In this document: positions 25,371 to 34,399 of the stretch, piece after piece
Layout: every line of letters starts with the position of its first letter
Numbering within the stretch: the first letter of the stretch is position 1
From: an uncultured Porphyromonadaceae bacterium
GTDB taxonomy: Bacteria; Bacteroidota; Bacteroidia; Bacteroidales; Muribaculaceae
Direction: 5' to 3'
DNA: 48,353 bases
Assembly: GCA_947175215.1 (NCBI GenBank)
Contig: CAMWLR010000011.1
Span: 1 to 48,353 of the forward strand
Made by a program: the position numbers and the translations under genes
Notes under the pieces: generated by a model
The model's input: the letters and a program-made list of their open reading frames with translations, nothing else
Databases searched by the model: none
Told to the model about the DNA's origin: nothing

Positions 25371-27461
25371 TTATTTCAGAATTGCCGAGTTAGATGTACC
25401 CGACCCCGAGATCTCATTACCTTGCTGTACTTTCTTGCCGTAGCCGAGAGTATAAGTCACAGAGACGGAGTATCGGGCATGCTGGCGGGTCCCGAATGTC
25501 TTGCGGTCAAAACTGTAATATTCACCGGTGAGATATTCTTTACTCTCCTCCCATGAGGTGTTGCAGAAGTTATAAGCCGAGGCGTTGATTTTCCACGGGC
25601 CTCTACCCCACCCTATCTGCAACTGGTATTGCGAGGGGGTGTGGCTGATGATGCCGCTGTGGGTCTCTTGATATTTGCTCGGGGTCATATACCATCCCCA
25701 GATATAGAAGTCGCCGAAATAATAGGTCAGCTGAGCCGTGCACGTCAGTTCGTTGCTGTTCCAGGCGTAGTCTCCCGAGGTTTTTCTGAGCCAGTATTGC
25801 GGACGCAGCTTGGCCACGAGTTTCGCGCCGAAAAACTTGGCTGTGGCAGAGATGCCCAGGAATCCCGCCGAATAGTCACCACCGTTGAAATATTGGCGGA
25901 GCATCGTTCCCCGCGGCCCGGTGGGTGAATAGAGCGTGACACACCTGTCTTTAGTCAATGCGTAATAACCGTCGGCCGACAATTGCCACTTGTTATCGGG
26001 CAACCATGTATAGGTGACACCGAAATTTGTGTATGTATAATCTTCAAGACCGGGGTTGCCGCGATACCACATCAGTTCATCCTGTTGCAACATATTCGCA
26101 CTTTTTTGCGACGAATCGGGGACATCTTTTCCGTAATTGCCAAATATATAGAGCTGATTTTTCTCGTCAGGCGACCAGGTCGCACTGAGATATGCCTGCG
26201 GGAAGTCGTTACTCATCTTGTTGCCCGAGATATCATTAGTTTCCCATATCCATGCAAGCTGTGCATCAATCACAAGCTTGTCAAAGATGTGGTTATATGA
26301 TCCGCCGACATAATATGCGCCCAGATCATATGTCTGACGTGAGGGGGAGTTGCCGTAATAATTTATGAGGTTGCGGTAATATATCGCTCCACCCGAAAAG
26401 AAAAACCTGTTTGACTGATTGGGATTCCAGTTAAACCTCGGAGAGACCTCAAACCTGTGAGCTCCCTCCACAGCATCGTTCTGAATCAGCAAAGTGCGGG
26501 GGATATCGTATGTCGAATTTGATTTATTATGCCAGTAGGAATACCCTATATTGGCATTCAGCGCGGCCTTATCTGACATTGTGTAATAATATTCCCCCAC
26601 GTATGACAACGACCAATTATGCTGTGACGCTGTGGTCGATGAGTTGGTGACGGTGATTATCTCAGGTGTATACGCCAGGGTTCGCGTCGCGTCATTATGG
26701 GGTATATTGGTCAGGCTGTAAGACAGGCGGTTTGAGAATTGGGTCTTATCTGTGCTATATAGCGCACGGAAACTGAAGTCATTGCTATTGTTGCGATATC
26801 GCGATGACGTCGTGGCGACATCTCTGTTGATCGTCTGCGGCCCCATATCATAAAAGTCGGTAAACTTAAATGTCTCATGGGTGCTTTGGCCCATGTGGCT
26901 GTTAGTGAGATATATCTCATCGGCATAAAGGTCAAACGTCATGCGCTTATAAACCATCTTAGAGTAAACCGACCCCTCGGTGCGGTTTACACCAAACCAT
27001 CTGTTTGCATTGATCTTGGTGTATCCGCCCCACACATATTTGTGCATGACGAAGTTGATGACATACTTCTCGCCCCTGAAACGCGGATCAGTCGGGTGAA
27101 GATAGTACTCGACCTTCTTTACATCCTGAGGGTTCATCCCCTGCAGATCCTGTGCCGTAGCGGGGAGAAAGTCGATAAACACGGCAACATTTTGCCCCTG
27201 AGCTGTCTTGACAGCCTGACTCACGGGGTCGACCTCGATCTGCGGTATCGACATCTGAGACAAGAGGGCGATGGCGTTCTGTGCCGAATTTTTCTGACGC
27301 GCGACCGGGATGTATGTCGACACGTCACCGTTTATCCTTTGATTAGAAGCCTCAACCACGACCTCATCGAGCACCTGCTCGGATATCGAATCAGCCGGTT
27401 CATCGGCATAGGCGCTAATGGACACACAGGCCATTGCCACTGACAGCAGTTTCCTTAACAT
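25371..27461 (-). CDS. Outer-membrane beta-barrel protein (TonB-receptor-like, OMP_b-brl_3 type)
   Basis: 696 aa. Signal peptide MLRKLLSVAMACVSISAYA, then a short plug-like region (EQVLDEVVVEASNQRINGDVSTYIPV ... GMNPQDVKKVEYYLHPTDPRFRG) similar to TonB-dependent receptor plugs, then about 550 residues of alternating aromatic strands ending in a Tyr-rich closing strand. There is no N-terminal carboxypeptidase-like domain and no SusD partner nearby, so it is not a standard SusC. The substrate is unknown. The promoter has a -7 box and a palindrome shared with the 19-aa ORF promoter but no -33 TTTG, which suggests activator-dependent expression. Confidence 0.85.
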   Translation of the reverse strand: MLRKLLSVAMACVSISAYADEPADSISEQVLDEVVVEASNQRINGDVSTYIPVARQKNSAQNAIALLSQMSIPQIEVDPVSQAVKTAQGQNVAVFIDFLPATAQDLQGMNPQDVKKVEYYLHPTDPRFRGEKYVINFVMHKYVWGGYTKINANRWFGVNRTEGSVYSKMVYKRMTFDLYADEIYLTNSHMGQSTHETFKFTDFYDMGPQTINRDVATTSSRYRNNSNDFSFRALYSTDKTQFSNRLSYSLTNIPHNDATRTLAYTPEIITVTNSSTTASQHNWSLSYVGEYYYTMSDKAALNANIGYSYWHNKSNSTYDIPRTLLIQNDAVEGAHRFEVSPRFNWNPNQSNRFFFSGGAIYYRNLINYYGNSPSRQTYDLGAYYVGGSYNHIFDKLVIDAQLAWIWETNDISGNKMSNDFPQAYLSATWSPDEKNQLYIFGNYGKDVPDSSQKSANMLQQDELMWYRGNPGLEDYTYTNFGVTYTWLPDNKWQLSADGYYALTKDRCVTLYSPTGPRGTMLRQYFNGGDYSAGFLGISATAKFFGAKLVAKLRPQYWLRKTSGDYAWNSNELTCTAQLTYYFGDFYIWGWYMTPSKYQETHSGIISHTPSQYQLQIGWGRGPWKINASAYNFCNTSWEESKEYLTGEYYSFDRKTFGTRQHARYSVSVTYTLGYGKKVQQGNEISGSGTSNSAILK

Positions 27462-27486
27462 ATTCTTTTTTCGATATTTTTCGGCA

Positions 27487-27531
27487 CAAAGTTAAGTCAA
27501 TTGTGACAATTTTTTCTCAACATTTGTTGAT
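27487..27531 (-). promoter_or_regulatory. Promoter with palindromic operator for the OM barrel gene
   Basis: TAACTTTG on the minus strand (27494-27487), 21 bp, then palindrome CTCAACATTTGTTGAT (27516-27531; arms TCAACA / TGTTGA). It sits where the -33 element should be, which is missing. Spacing and flanking T-tract match 16243-16287. Confidence 0.7.
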
Positions 27532-27566
27532 ATTGCGAAAAAAGCATGATATGAGGGTACAAAAAA

Positions 27567-27606
27567 CAGGCCACGCCATAATCATTACCGATTGTGGCGT
27601 AGCCTG
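27567..27606 (-). terminator. Glutaminase terminator
   Basis: A long stem (CAGGC-ACGCCA-AATC / GATT-TGGCGT-GCCTG with one mismatch and one wobble, 6-nt loop), followed on the minus strand by TTTTTTG. Confidence 0.88.
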
Positions 27607-27629
27607 CTTAATATGTTTTACTTACATTA

Positions 27630-28559
27630 TCAGTCCTTGACAAAGTTGACTTTGGCCGAGGCAAAGATCGAGATATCGAGTTTGTTCATGACATCAATAA
27701 TTGCGTGAGCAGCCTTGACGCTTACGCCTGCGGGGTTAAGCTCGGGCGAGTAAGCGGCAATTGCCATCACGCCCGGTATGATACCGAGGATTGTACCGCC
27801 GAATGATGACTTGGCGGGTACACCGGCTGCAACGAGCCAGGGAGTGCGCATCTTGTGAGGGCCTTTAGCTGCCATGAGGGCAACGACATTTTGGGTGATC
27901 GAGCCGTCAAAGACGATGTTTCCGGTCACGGGATTGACACCGTCTGCGGCGATGGTAGCGCCCATGGTTGCCAGTTGCTCGGTTGATGCGGTCATAGAGA
28001 GCGACTTGAGATAAAGGTTGGTTGCCAGGGTAGCATCGTCATAGAGATAATAACCGTCGGCTGCCAGAGTGTCGACAAACTTGGTGTCTGTGGCCTCTTT
28101 CTCAAGAGTCTTGAGGACGGTGTCGTTAAGCTCGGGAGCCGAGCCCATCAGGTCAATCATGCGGTTGACATAGATGTTCCACTTAGACTCAGCGTCGCCG
28201 ACAGGCTCAAGAGCAGAGAATGCTCTCACGCCGTGAGCGCTGAAACTGAGATTCTTGGGCTTGGATGCGACCTTGTGGCAAGGGCACTGCCCCGACTTCT
28301 TGATAAGTTCTTTTGGGGTATTCTGTGTAAACAACACTGTTGACAGGGGGACTTTGGCAATCGACCCCATAGGAGACTTCACATTGGTGTCACCCTTGTT
28401 GATCAGAGTGCCGTCGGGCAGCATCACCGAGATACCGAAACTCTTGGTGTCGGCACCTGCGTTGCGTGCATCCACTTCACCTTCTTTGATTGATTTGTTG
28501 GCTTCGTATGCCTCGTCTACAGCCTTGCGGAGGTCTGCTAAAGAAATTTTGCGTTCCAT
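27630..28559 (-). CDS. glsA: Divergent glutaminase (serine beta-lactamase-like fold)
   Basis: Hydrolyses glutamine to glutamate and ammonia, by family. 309 aa from the ATG at 28559 (MERKISLADLR), the usual size. The catalytic Ser-x-x-Lys is SIAK (Ser66, Lys69). Family blocks include LATMGATIAADGVNPVTG, GVPAKSSFGGTILGIIPG and IAAYSPELNPAGVSVK. Divergent points: SPMGSIAKV replaces the common QSISKVF, and residues 91-97 (QCPCHKV) bring in a Cys-Pro-Cys not usual for the family. No TAnnTTTG box was found upstream. Because of the divergence, activity on glutamine is likely but not certain. Confidence 0.85.
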   Translation of the reverse strand: MERKISLADLRKAVDEAYEANKSIKEGEVDARNAGADTKSFGISVMLPDGTLINKGDTNVKSPMGSIAKVPLSTVLFTQNTPKELIKKSGQCPCHKVASKPKNLSFSAHGVRAFSALEPVGDAESKWNIYVNRMIDLMGSAPELNDTVLKTLEKEATDTKFVDTLAADGYYLYDDATLATNLYLKSLSMTASTEQLATMGATIAADGVNPVTGNIVFDGSITQNVVALMAAKGPHKMRTPWLVAAGVPAKSSFGGTILGIIPGVMAIAAYSPELNPAGVSVKAAHAIIDVMNKLDISIFASAKVNFVKD

Positions 28560-28712
28560 ATATAGTTGAATTTTTAGGTTTTGTCTGTAAAACATATTAC
28601 GGGGCGCTTTGGTTTGCACATGAGGCAGACATTAACATCGCACGATGGTTTAATAAAGGTTAAAGAGACGACAAATCAGAGAGCCGACCGAGGTAAATTG
28701 CAGCTGATTTAT

Positions 28713-28720
28713 TAATTTTG
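28713..28720 (+). promoter_or_regulatory. Candidate -7 box for the UmuD gene
   Basis: TAATTTTG, 82 bp before the start at 28803. No -33 match, and I see no obvious SOS-box palindrome around it. Confidence 0.5.
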
Positions 28721-28802
28721 CATTAATGCTTCAGGGCAAGTTGAGCAGGATATGCAAGATTTGCCGATCCCTTGTAACCTTAATTTTCAAAACCAGTAAA
28801 GT

Positions 28803-29243
28803 ATGGCACTCGAAATAGATATATACAGCGCAGATCTGTCGACCGAGCTACCTTTACCCTTTGCCGACGGTGGGATTCAGGCCGGATTTCCCTCACCTGC
28901 CGAGGATATCATAACCGAGAATCTTGACCTCAACCGCCTGTTGATACGCCATCCGGCAGCGACTTTTTATGGCCGCGTGTGGGGCGACTCGATGATCGAC
29001 GAGGGTATCCACCCCGGTGACATTATTGTCATCGACCGCTCGATCGAACCGACCAACGGATGTCTGGCACTATGTTGCGTCGACCACGAATTCACATTAA
29101 AACGCATCAGATTTGAGAAGAATCTTGTATGGCTCATCCCGGCCAACGAGATGTTTGATCCGATACTTGTCACCCCCGACCAGGAGTTTGAGGTCTGGGG
29201 AGTCATAACCTATTCGATCATAAATCACCAACGCCGCCGCTGA
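28803..29243 (+). CDS. umuD: UmuD-like S24 autoprotease
   Basis: A 146-aa self-cleaving protein related to LexA and UmuD; by family it is processed during the SOS response to form part of translesion polymerase V. The cleavage site is A27-G28 (IQAGFPSPAED). The catalytic dyad is Ser63 (GDSMIDEG) and Lys100 (FTLKRI), 37 residues apart as in E. coli UmuD. There is no N-terminal DNA-binding domain, so it is not LexA. No umuC follows; the next gene is glmS, behind its own promoter. Confidence 0.92.
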   Translation: MALEIDIYSADLSTELPLPFADGGIQAGFPSPAEDIITENLDLNRLLIRHPAATFYGRVWGDSMIDEGIHPGDIIVIDRSIEPTNGCLALCCVDHEFTLKRIRFEKNLVWLIPANEMFDPILVTPDQEFEVWGVITYSIINHQRRR

Positions 29244-29245
29244 CA

Positions 29246-29277
29246 TTTGGATATGTCATTAATTTTGAGTAATTTTG
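29246..29277 (+). promoter_or_regulatory. glmS promoter
   Basis: TTTG (29246-29249), 20-bp spacer, TAATTTTG (29270-29277). A second identical -7 box lies 10 bp upstream (29260-29267) without a spaced -33. Leader about 100 nt; no glmS ribozyme core is visible. Confidence 0.85.
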
Positions 29278-29381
29278 TACCTGATTATCGCGAGGCTTTT
29301 GCTTCTATAATACACCAATTGTGTCAACTTTACACACAATAACCCACTTTCATTAATAAAGACAAACAGCAATATTAAAAT

Positions 29382-31226
29382 ATGTGTGGAATTGTAGGAT
29401 ATATCGGACATCGTCCGGCTTATGAAATATTGATCAAAGGCTTACATCGCCTTGAATATCGCGGATATGACAGCGCCGGTGTCGCCATGGTAGGTGATAA
29501 AGGTGATCTGAATATATACAAGACACGCGGCAAAGTGGAGGATCTCGAGAGATTTTGCCACGCCAAGGATCTCGACGGCAATATCGGTATAGCCCACACC
29601 CGCTGGGCCACCCATGGCGAACCTAATGATGTCAACGCCCATCCCCATCTTAGCCACTCGGGTAAACTCGCGCTGGTGCATAACGGCACGATCGAGAACT
29701 ATAACATCCTCAAAGAGGCTCTCGAGCAGCAGGGCTGCAAGTTTAAGAGCGACACTGACACCGAGGTGCTGGTGCAGCTGATTGAGTATATCAAGACCAC
29801 TAACAACTGTACGCTCATCGAGGCTGTGCGCGAAGCCCTGAAAGAGGTGATCGGCGCGTATGCAATCGCGGTCATAGACACCAACGAACCTGACACCGTC
29901 ATTGCCGCCCGCAAGAGTTCCCCTCTGGTGATCGGTATCGGCGAAGATGAGACATTCCTCGCCTCTGATGCCACACCCATCGTCGATTATACCGACAAGG
30001 TGGTCTATCTCAACGATGACGAGATCGCCATCATACGGCGTGGCGAACCACTCAAAATCATCACCACCGATAACGAATCGGCAGAAATAGACATCCAGAC
30101 CCTCAAGCTAAGCGTGTCTCAGCTCGAGAAAGGCGGATTCCCACACTTCATGCTCAAAGAGATCTATGAGCAGCCCCGTACTATACGCGACTGTGTCCGC
30201 GGCCGCATCGGCAACTCGGGGGGTAAGGTCACCCTGTCGGGTGTCATCGAGCACAGCGACAAGTTTCTCAACGCCAAACGTATCATCATCGTGGCTTGCG
30301 GCACATCGTGGCATGCAGGCCTGATCGGCAAACGTCTGATTGAGGAGGCCACCCGCATCCCGGTCGAGGTGGCATACGCCAGCGAGTTCCGTTACAGCAA
30401 CCCCATCGTCACCCCCGACGACATCGTCATAGCCATCTCTCAGTCAGGCGAGACAGCCGACACACTGGCAGCCATCCAGCTCGCCAAAGAGAAAGGGGCA
30501 TTTGTCTACGGCGTCTGCAACGTTGTCGGCTCATCAATCGCACGTGCCACTGACTCAGGCACATATATCCACGTCGGCCCCGAGATCGGTGTAGCGTCCA
30601 CCAAGGCTTTCACCGGCCAGGTGACCGTGCTCATCATGTTGGCCATGGCCATCGCCCAGATACGCAAGACCATGCCTAAAGAAGAGATCACCAAAGTCGC
30701 CGGCTATCTGCGTCGCCTGCCAGATCTTATCAAACAGACACTCAAACTCAATGACAAGATCGAGCATCTGTCGAGCATCTATACATACGTCCACAACTTC
30801 CTCTACCTCGGCCGCGGATACAACTATCCGTCAGCACTCGAGGGCGCTCTCAAGCTCAAGGAAATCAGCTACATCCATGCCGAGGGTTATCCGGCAGCCG
30901 AGATGAAGCACGGCCCCATAGCGCTGATTGACCGTGAGCTCCCCACGGTGGTAATCGCTCCTACCGATGAACTGCACGAAAAGATCATCTCTAACATCCA
31001 GCAGATCAAGGCACGCGGCGGCTCGGTTATCGCCGTGGTGACCAAGGGAGACACCAGCATCGCCGAGATTGCCGACCACACGATCGAGATACCCGACGTA
31101 CCTGAGTGCGTATCGCCCGTCATCGTGTCGATACCGCTCCAACTGCTCGCTTATCATATCGCTGTCAAGAAAGGTTGCAACGTAGATATGCCCCGCAATC
31201 TCGCCAAATCGGTCACTGTCGAATAA
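29382..31226 (+). CDS. glmS: Glutamine--fructose-6-phosphate aminotransferase (isomerising)
   Basis: Makes glucosamine-6-phosphate from fructose-6-phosphate and glutamine, the entry step to UDP-GlcNAc, peptidoglycan and lipid A. 614 aa: N-terminal class II amidotransferase with Cys2 (MCGIVGYIG) and HTRWATHG, HNGTIENY; then two SIS sugar-isomerase domains (ACGTSWHAGLIGKRLIE, SQSGETADTLAAI, and CNVDMPRNLAKSVTVE at the C-terminus). Followed after 44 bp by a sugar aminotransferase gene on the same strand. Confidence 0.97.
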   Translation: MCGIVGYIGHRPAYEILIKGLHRLEYRGYDSAGVAMVGDKGDLNIYKTRGKVEDLERFCHAKDLDGNIGIAHTRWATHGEPNDVNAHPHLSHSGKLALVHNGTIENYNILKEALEQQGCKFKSDTDTEVLVQLIEYIKTTNNCTLIEAVREALKEVIGAYAIAVIDTNEPDTVIAARKSSPLVIGIGEDETFLASDATPIVDYTDKVVYLNDDEIAIIRRGEPLKIITTDNESAEIDIQTLKLSVSQLEKGGFPHFMLKEIYEQPRTIRDCVRGRIGNSGGKVTLSGVIEHSDKFLNAKRIIIVACGTSWHAGLIGKRLIEEATRIPVEVAYASEFRYSNPIVTPDDIVIAISQSGETADTLAAIQLAKEKGAFVYGVCNVVGSSIARATDSGTYIHVGPEIGVASTKAFTGQVTVLIMLAMAIAQIRKTMPKEEITKVAGYLRRLPDLIKQTLKLNDKIEHLSSIYTYVHNFLYLGRGYNYPSALEGALKLKEISYIHAEGYPAAEMKHGPIALIDRELPTVVIAPTDELHEKIISNIQQIKARGGSVIAVVTKGDTSIAEIADHTIEIPDVPECVSPVIVSIPLQLLAYHIAVKKGCNVDMPRNLAKSVTVE

Positions 31227-31270
31227 TCATCATGGACTGTTGATCATCAAGCATTCTCTCTAACAACAAT

Positions 31271-32407
31271 ATGTCAGTCCCGTCCTCTCCTCGATTCCCT
31301 TTCCTGAATCTGTCGACCGTAAACGCCCCGTTTATAGATGAGATACATAAACGCGTGGCTAAGGTCATCGACTCCGGCAGGTATGTCGGCGGCGAGGAGG
31401 TGAAGCTGCTCGAGGAGTCACTCTGCCGGCTCACAGGCTATGACTATGCCATCGGCGTCAGCAACGGGCTCGATGCCCTGAGGCTGATCCTCAGAGGATA
31501 TATCGAGTTAGGGCTAATGTCGCCCGGCGATGAGATTATCGTGCCGGCCAATACTTATGTGGCCTCGATACTCGCTATCTCTGATAGCGGCTTGATTCCG
31601 ATTACTGTCGAACCGTCGGCCGTCACCTCTAACCTCGACACCTCATTGCTGTCTCAGGCACTGTCACCAAAGACCAAGGGGATAATGACCGTTCATCTAT
31701 ACGGTCGTGTCGCGTGGGATGATGAGCTCAGTCGGTTTGCCCGCGAGAATAACCTCAGGATCTTCGAGGATAACGCTCAGGCAATAGGGGCGGCAATCGT
31801 CACTGCCGACGGCAATCACCGGCGCACGGGCGGATTGGGAGACGCTGCGGCGTTCAGCTTTTATCCTACCAAAAATATCGGCGCGATGGGCGATGCCGGC
31901 GCTGTCACAACTAACGATGGCCAACTGGCAGAAGTGGTGAGAGCGCTCTCTAATTACGGTTCTGACCGCCGCTATCACAATCTCTATAAGGGCCTCAACT
32001 GTCGGCTCGACCCGATACAGGCAGCTGTCATCAATGTCAAGCTGCCCTATCTCGACAGCGAGAACGCACTGCGCCGAGAGGTAGCCGAGATCTATCTCAG
32101 CGAGATAGATAATGACAAGATCACCCTCCCCTCGCGACCCGCCGATCCCCTCGAGATGGTATGGCATCAGTTTGTAGTACATACCCCCGACCGTGCCCGA
32201 TTTATAAACCATCTCCGTGACAACTCGGTCGGTTATGACATCCACTATGCCACGCCGCCTCACCGCCAGCCATGCTATCAGGGTATACTCGAGGCCGACC
32301 GACCGATCACAGACAACCTGGCTGAGACCTGCGTGAGCCTGCCTGTCACACGCTGCACCTCACCCGATGATGCCCGTGAGATTGCAGCGATTATCAACCG
32401 ATACTGA
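31271..32407 (+). CDS. DegT/DnrJ/EryC1/StrS sugar aminotransferase
   Basis: PLP-dependent aminotransferase that typically transfers an amino group to a nucleotide-linked keto-sugar. 378 aa. Internal aldimine Lys201 (FSFYPTKNIGAMGDAG) and the Asp of EDNAQAIGA (about residue 167) are the family landmarks; the N-terminal GRYVGGEEV and GVSNGLDALRL bind the cofactor phosphate. The sugar substrate is not predictable: no adjacent dehydratase, epimerase or acetyltransferase defines a pathway. It lies 44 bp after glmS and 54 bp before the CotH gene, and is probably cotranscribed. Confidence 0.92.
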   Translation: MSVPSSPRFPFLNLSTVNAPFIDEIHKRVAKVIDSGRYVGGEEVKLLEESLCRLTGYDYAIGVSNGLDALRLILRGYIELGLMSPGDEIIVPANTYVASILAISDSGLIPITVEPSAVTSNLDTSLLSQALSPKTKGIMTVHLYGRVAWDDELSRFARENNLRIFEDNAQAIGAAIVTADGNHRRTGGLGDAAAFSFYPTKNIGAMGDAGAVTTNDGQLAEVVRALSNYGSDRRYHNLYKGLNCRLDPIQAAVINVKLPYLDSENALRREVAEIYLSEIDNDKITLPSRPADPLEMVWHQFVVHTPDRARFINHLRDNSVGYDIHYATPPHRQPCYQGILEADRPITDNLAETCVSLPVTRCTSPDDAREIAAIINRY

Positions 32408-32461
32408 TTAAACTATCAATATTTGTGATTCTTAAACCACTCAAAATCTGAGTAACAAACC

Positions 32462-34336
32462 ATGAGAAAAATTTTTACAACTGTTTTACTGTCAGTCGTC
32501 GCCATTTTATCGGCATCGGCAGAGCTACCCGAACTCTTTCTACGCGGTGAGATTTCGGGGTGGGACTGTAAGAATGAATTTAAGTTTCAGTATGCCGACG
32601 GCGCATACTCGCTGCATCTTGACCAGCTCTACGGCCAGTTTAAGATCGCCGACCGCACCTGGGATGACAATACGACATTCGGCGCCGCCACCGGCGGTAA
32701 CGGTGCAGTCGCTGTGTCGGCCGGGCAAGCTTATCAGATTCTCAGACCGGGATTTAATTTCGGATGCAATGGCACACTCACCGATGTGACCCTCAAGTTT
32801 GAATATGCTGAGGGACAGAGCAACTTTATCCTGCAAGTCCTCGGCGAGGGTGGCGAGATCATTGACAACCGTCTCTCGGGCACACTCCCTGTTCTGTATA
32901 TAAATGTATACACCGACGAGAGCCATCAGGCCTTTAACAACGAGATCATAAGCCGCAATCTCAACCACAAAAATTACTTCTCATACGCCGAATACTGGCT
33001 CGACCTAAACGGCTGTGAGTGGATGGCTCAGGAGGGTGCAAAATCTGTCGGCTCTCAGGCCGAACCGCTCCCCCTCGAGATCAAGGCCCGCGGAAACTGG
33101 ACTCGCATCGGTTTCTCTAAAAAGCCCTTCAAGCTCAAACTCGGCAGCAAGGAGAAACTGCTCGGCATGACCAAGAGCAAGCACTTCGCCCTGTTGGCCC
33201 ATGCCGATGACCAGCTCGGTTATCTCAAGAACTTTGTCGGATTTAACCTCGGCAAACGTATCGGTCTCCCCTGGACACCGGCTCAGCAGCCCGTCGAGGT
33301 GGTCATCAACGGTGACTACCGCGGCCTCTACTTCCTCACCGAGTCTATCCGCATAGATAAAGACCGCGTGAATATCACCGAACTCGATGACAACTGCTCT
33401 GATCCCGCTCTCGCCTCGGGCGGTTATCTTGTCGAACTCGACAATTATGACGAAGATAATCAGATCAGACTCGAGGAGAAAACCTGTGTCGACAATCAGC
33501 GCCTCGACATGGTACGCGTCACCTGGGATACCCCCGAGGAATACTCAGAGTTGCAGAAGCGATTCGTCACCGATCAGTTCACCGCTATCAACAATGCTGT
33601 CGGTGCAAACTCTGACGACCTGTGGCGCTATCTTGACCTCGACGATGCCGCCCGCTATTATCTGGTCGAGGAGATCATCTCTCATACCGAGTCTTACCAC
33701 GGCTCCACATACCTCTTCCGTGACAGAGGATCTGACGAGAAATGGCACTTCTCTCCCCTATGGGACTGCGGTAACGCATTCAGCGGGCCTGAGAACGACT
33801 TCTTCTACAACCACGATGCTTTCGGTAACACCTGGATCCCCTCGATCCGCACAAACAACAAATTCAACGACAAAGTCAAGGCTACCTGGCTCTGGTTTAT
33901 GAACAATGGCTATAACGGCATTTATGACGACATCAATACCTATGTCGGTCATATCGCAACCGCCGCCAATTATGACTATCAGCGCTGGCACGCCGAACCC
34001 GCACCCGACGGTGGTCAACCCGTCGCCGATAACCGTGATATGAACAGCCGTAAGTCAAGCGTTATAAACAAACTCATCGGCAAGACCAACTGGCTCAAAG
34101 GTATATTCGGCGACTACGCTGCCAACCCCGGCGCGACCGAACCGGCCCGTGACACCACCCCGGCCGCTCCCCTGCCCGATTACCTCAGCGGCATCGAGAA
34201 TGTCGAGGCAAGACATGACTCAACCCTCTACCCCACCGAATACTATGATCTGACCGGACGCCGCGTACTCAATCCCGCAGCCGGCTCTATCGTGATAGAG
34301 CGCCACGGCCCCTCAGCCCGCAAGATCCGCTTCTAA
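32462..34336 (+). CDS. Secreted CotH-kinase-family protein
   Basis: 624 aa. Signal peptide (MRKIFTTVLLSVVAILSASA), an N-terminal beta-sandwich-like region (about 22-125, LFLRGEISGWDCKNEFKFQY, reminiscent of SusE/F or CBM-type folds; inference), then a CotH domain (about 150-525) with RGNWTRIGFSKKPFKLKLG, LLAHADDQLGYLKNFVG, GLYFLTESIRIDKDRVNI and GGYLVELDNYDEDN. CotH proteins are atypical kinases known from spore coats; the role in Bacteroidetes is unknown. The last 45 residues (YYDLTGRRVLNPAAG...) look like the C-terminal sorting-type tails of Bacteroidales secreted proteins. Confidence 0.88.
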   Translation: MRKIFTTVLLSVVAILSASAELPELFLRGEISGWDCKNEFKFQYADGAYSLHLDQLYGQFKIADRTWDDNTTFGAATGGNGAVAVSAGQAYQILRPGFNFGCNGTLTDVTLKFEYAEGQSNFILQVLGEGGEIIDNRLSGTLPVLYINVYTDESHQAFNNEIISRNLNHKNYFSYAEYWLDLNGCEWMAQEGAKSVGSQAEPLPLEIKARGNWTRIGFSKKPFKLKLGSKEKLLGMTKSKHFALLAHADDQLGYLKNFVGFNLGKRIGLPWTPAQQPVEVVINGDYRGLYFLTESIRIDKDRVNITELDDNCSDPALASGGYLVELDNYDEDNQIRLEEKTCVDNQRLDMVRVTWDTPEEYSELQKRFVTDQFTAINNAVGANSDDLWRYLDLDDAARYYLVEEIISHTESYHGSTYLFRDRGSDEKWHFSPLWDCGNAFSGPENDFFYNHDAFGNTWIPSIRTNNKFNDKVKATWLWFMNNGYNGIYDDINTYVGHIATAANYDYQRWHAEPAPDGGQPVADNRDMNSRKSSVINKLIGKTNWLKGIFGDYAANPGATEPARDTTPAAPLPDYLSGIENVEARHDSTLYPTEYYDLTGRRVLNPAAGSIVIERHGPSARKIRF

Positions 34337-34358
34337 ACAGCTACACCCCTTTGTTATA

Positions 34359-34395
34359 AGCAAGTGCCCCGGATGATTCTTCCGGAGCACTTGCT
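34359..34395. terminator. Shared terminator between the CotH and MBL genes
   Basis: Stem AGCAAGTGC-CCGGA / TCCGG-GCACTTGCT with one mismatch, followed on the + strand by CGTTTTATT. It sits between convergent stops, so it may serve both directions. Confidence 0.75.
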
Positions 34396-34399
34396 CGTT

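Noticed and set aside
29278-29381. Possible glmS ribozyme or riboswitch in the glmS leader
   Set aside because: The leader is only about 100 nt, AT-rich, and shows no conserved core; glmS ribozymes are typical of Firmicutes.
34359-34395. Inverted repeat as an insertion-sequence end
   Set aside because: It lies between convergent stops and is followed by a T-run, so it is a terminator; there is no partner repeat or target duplication.
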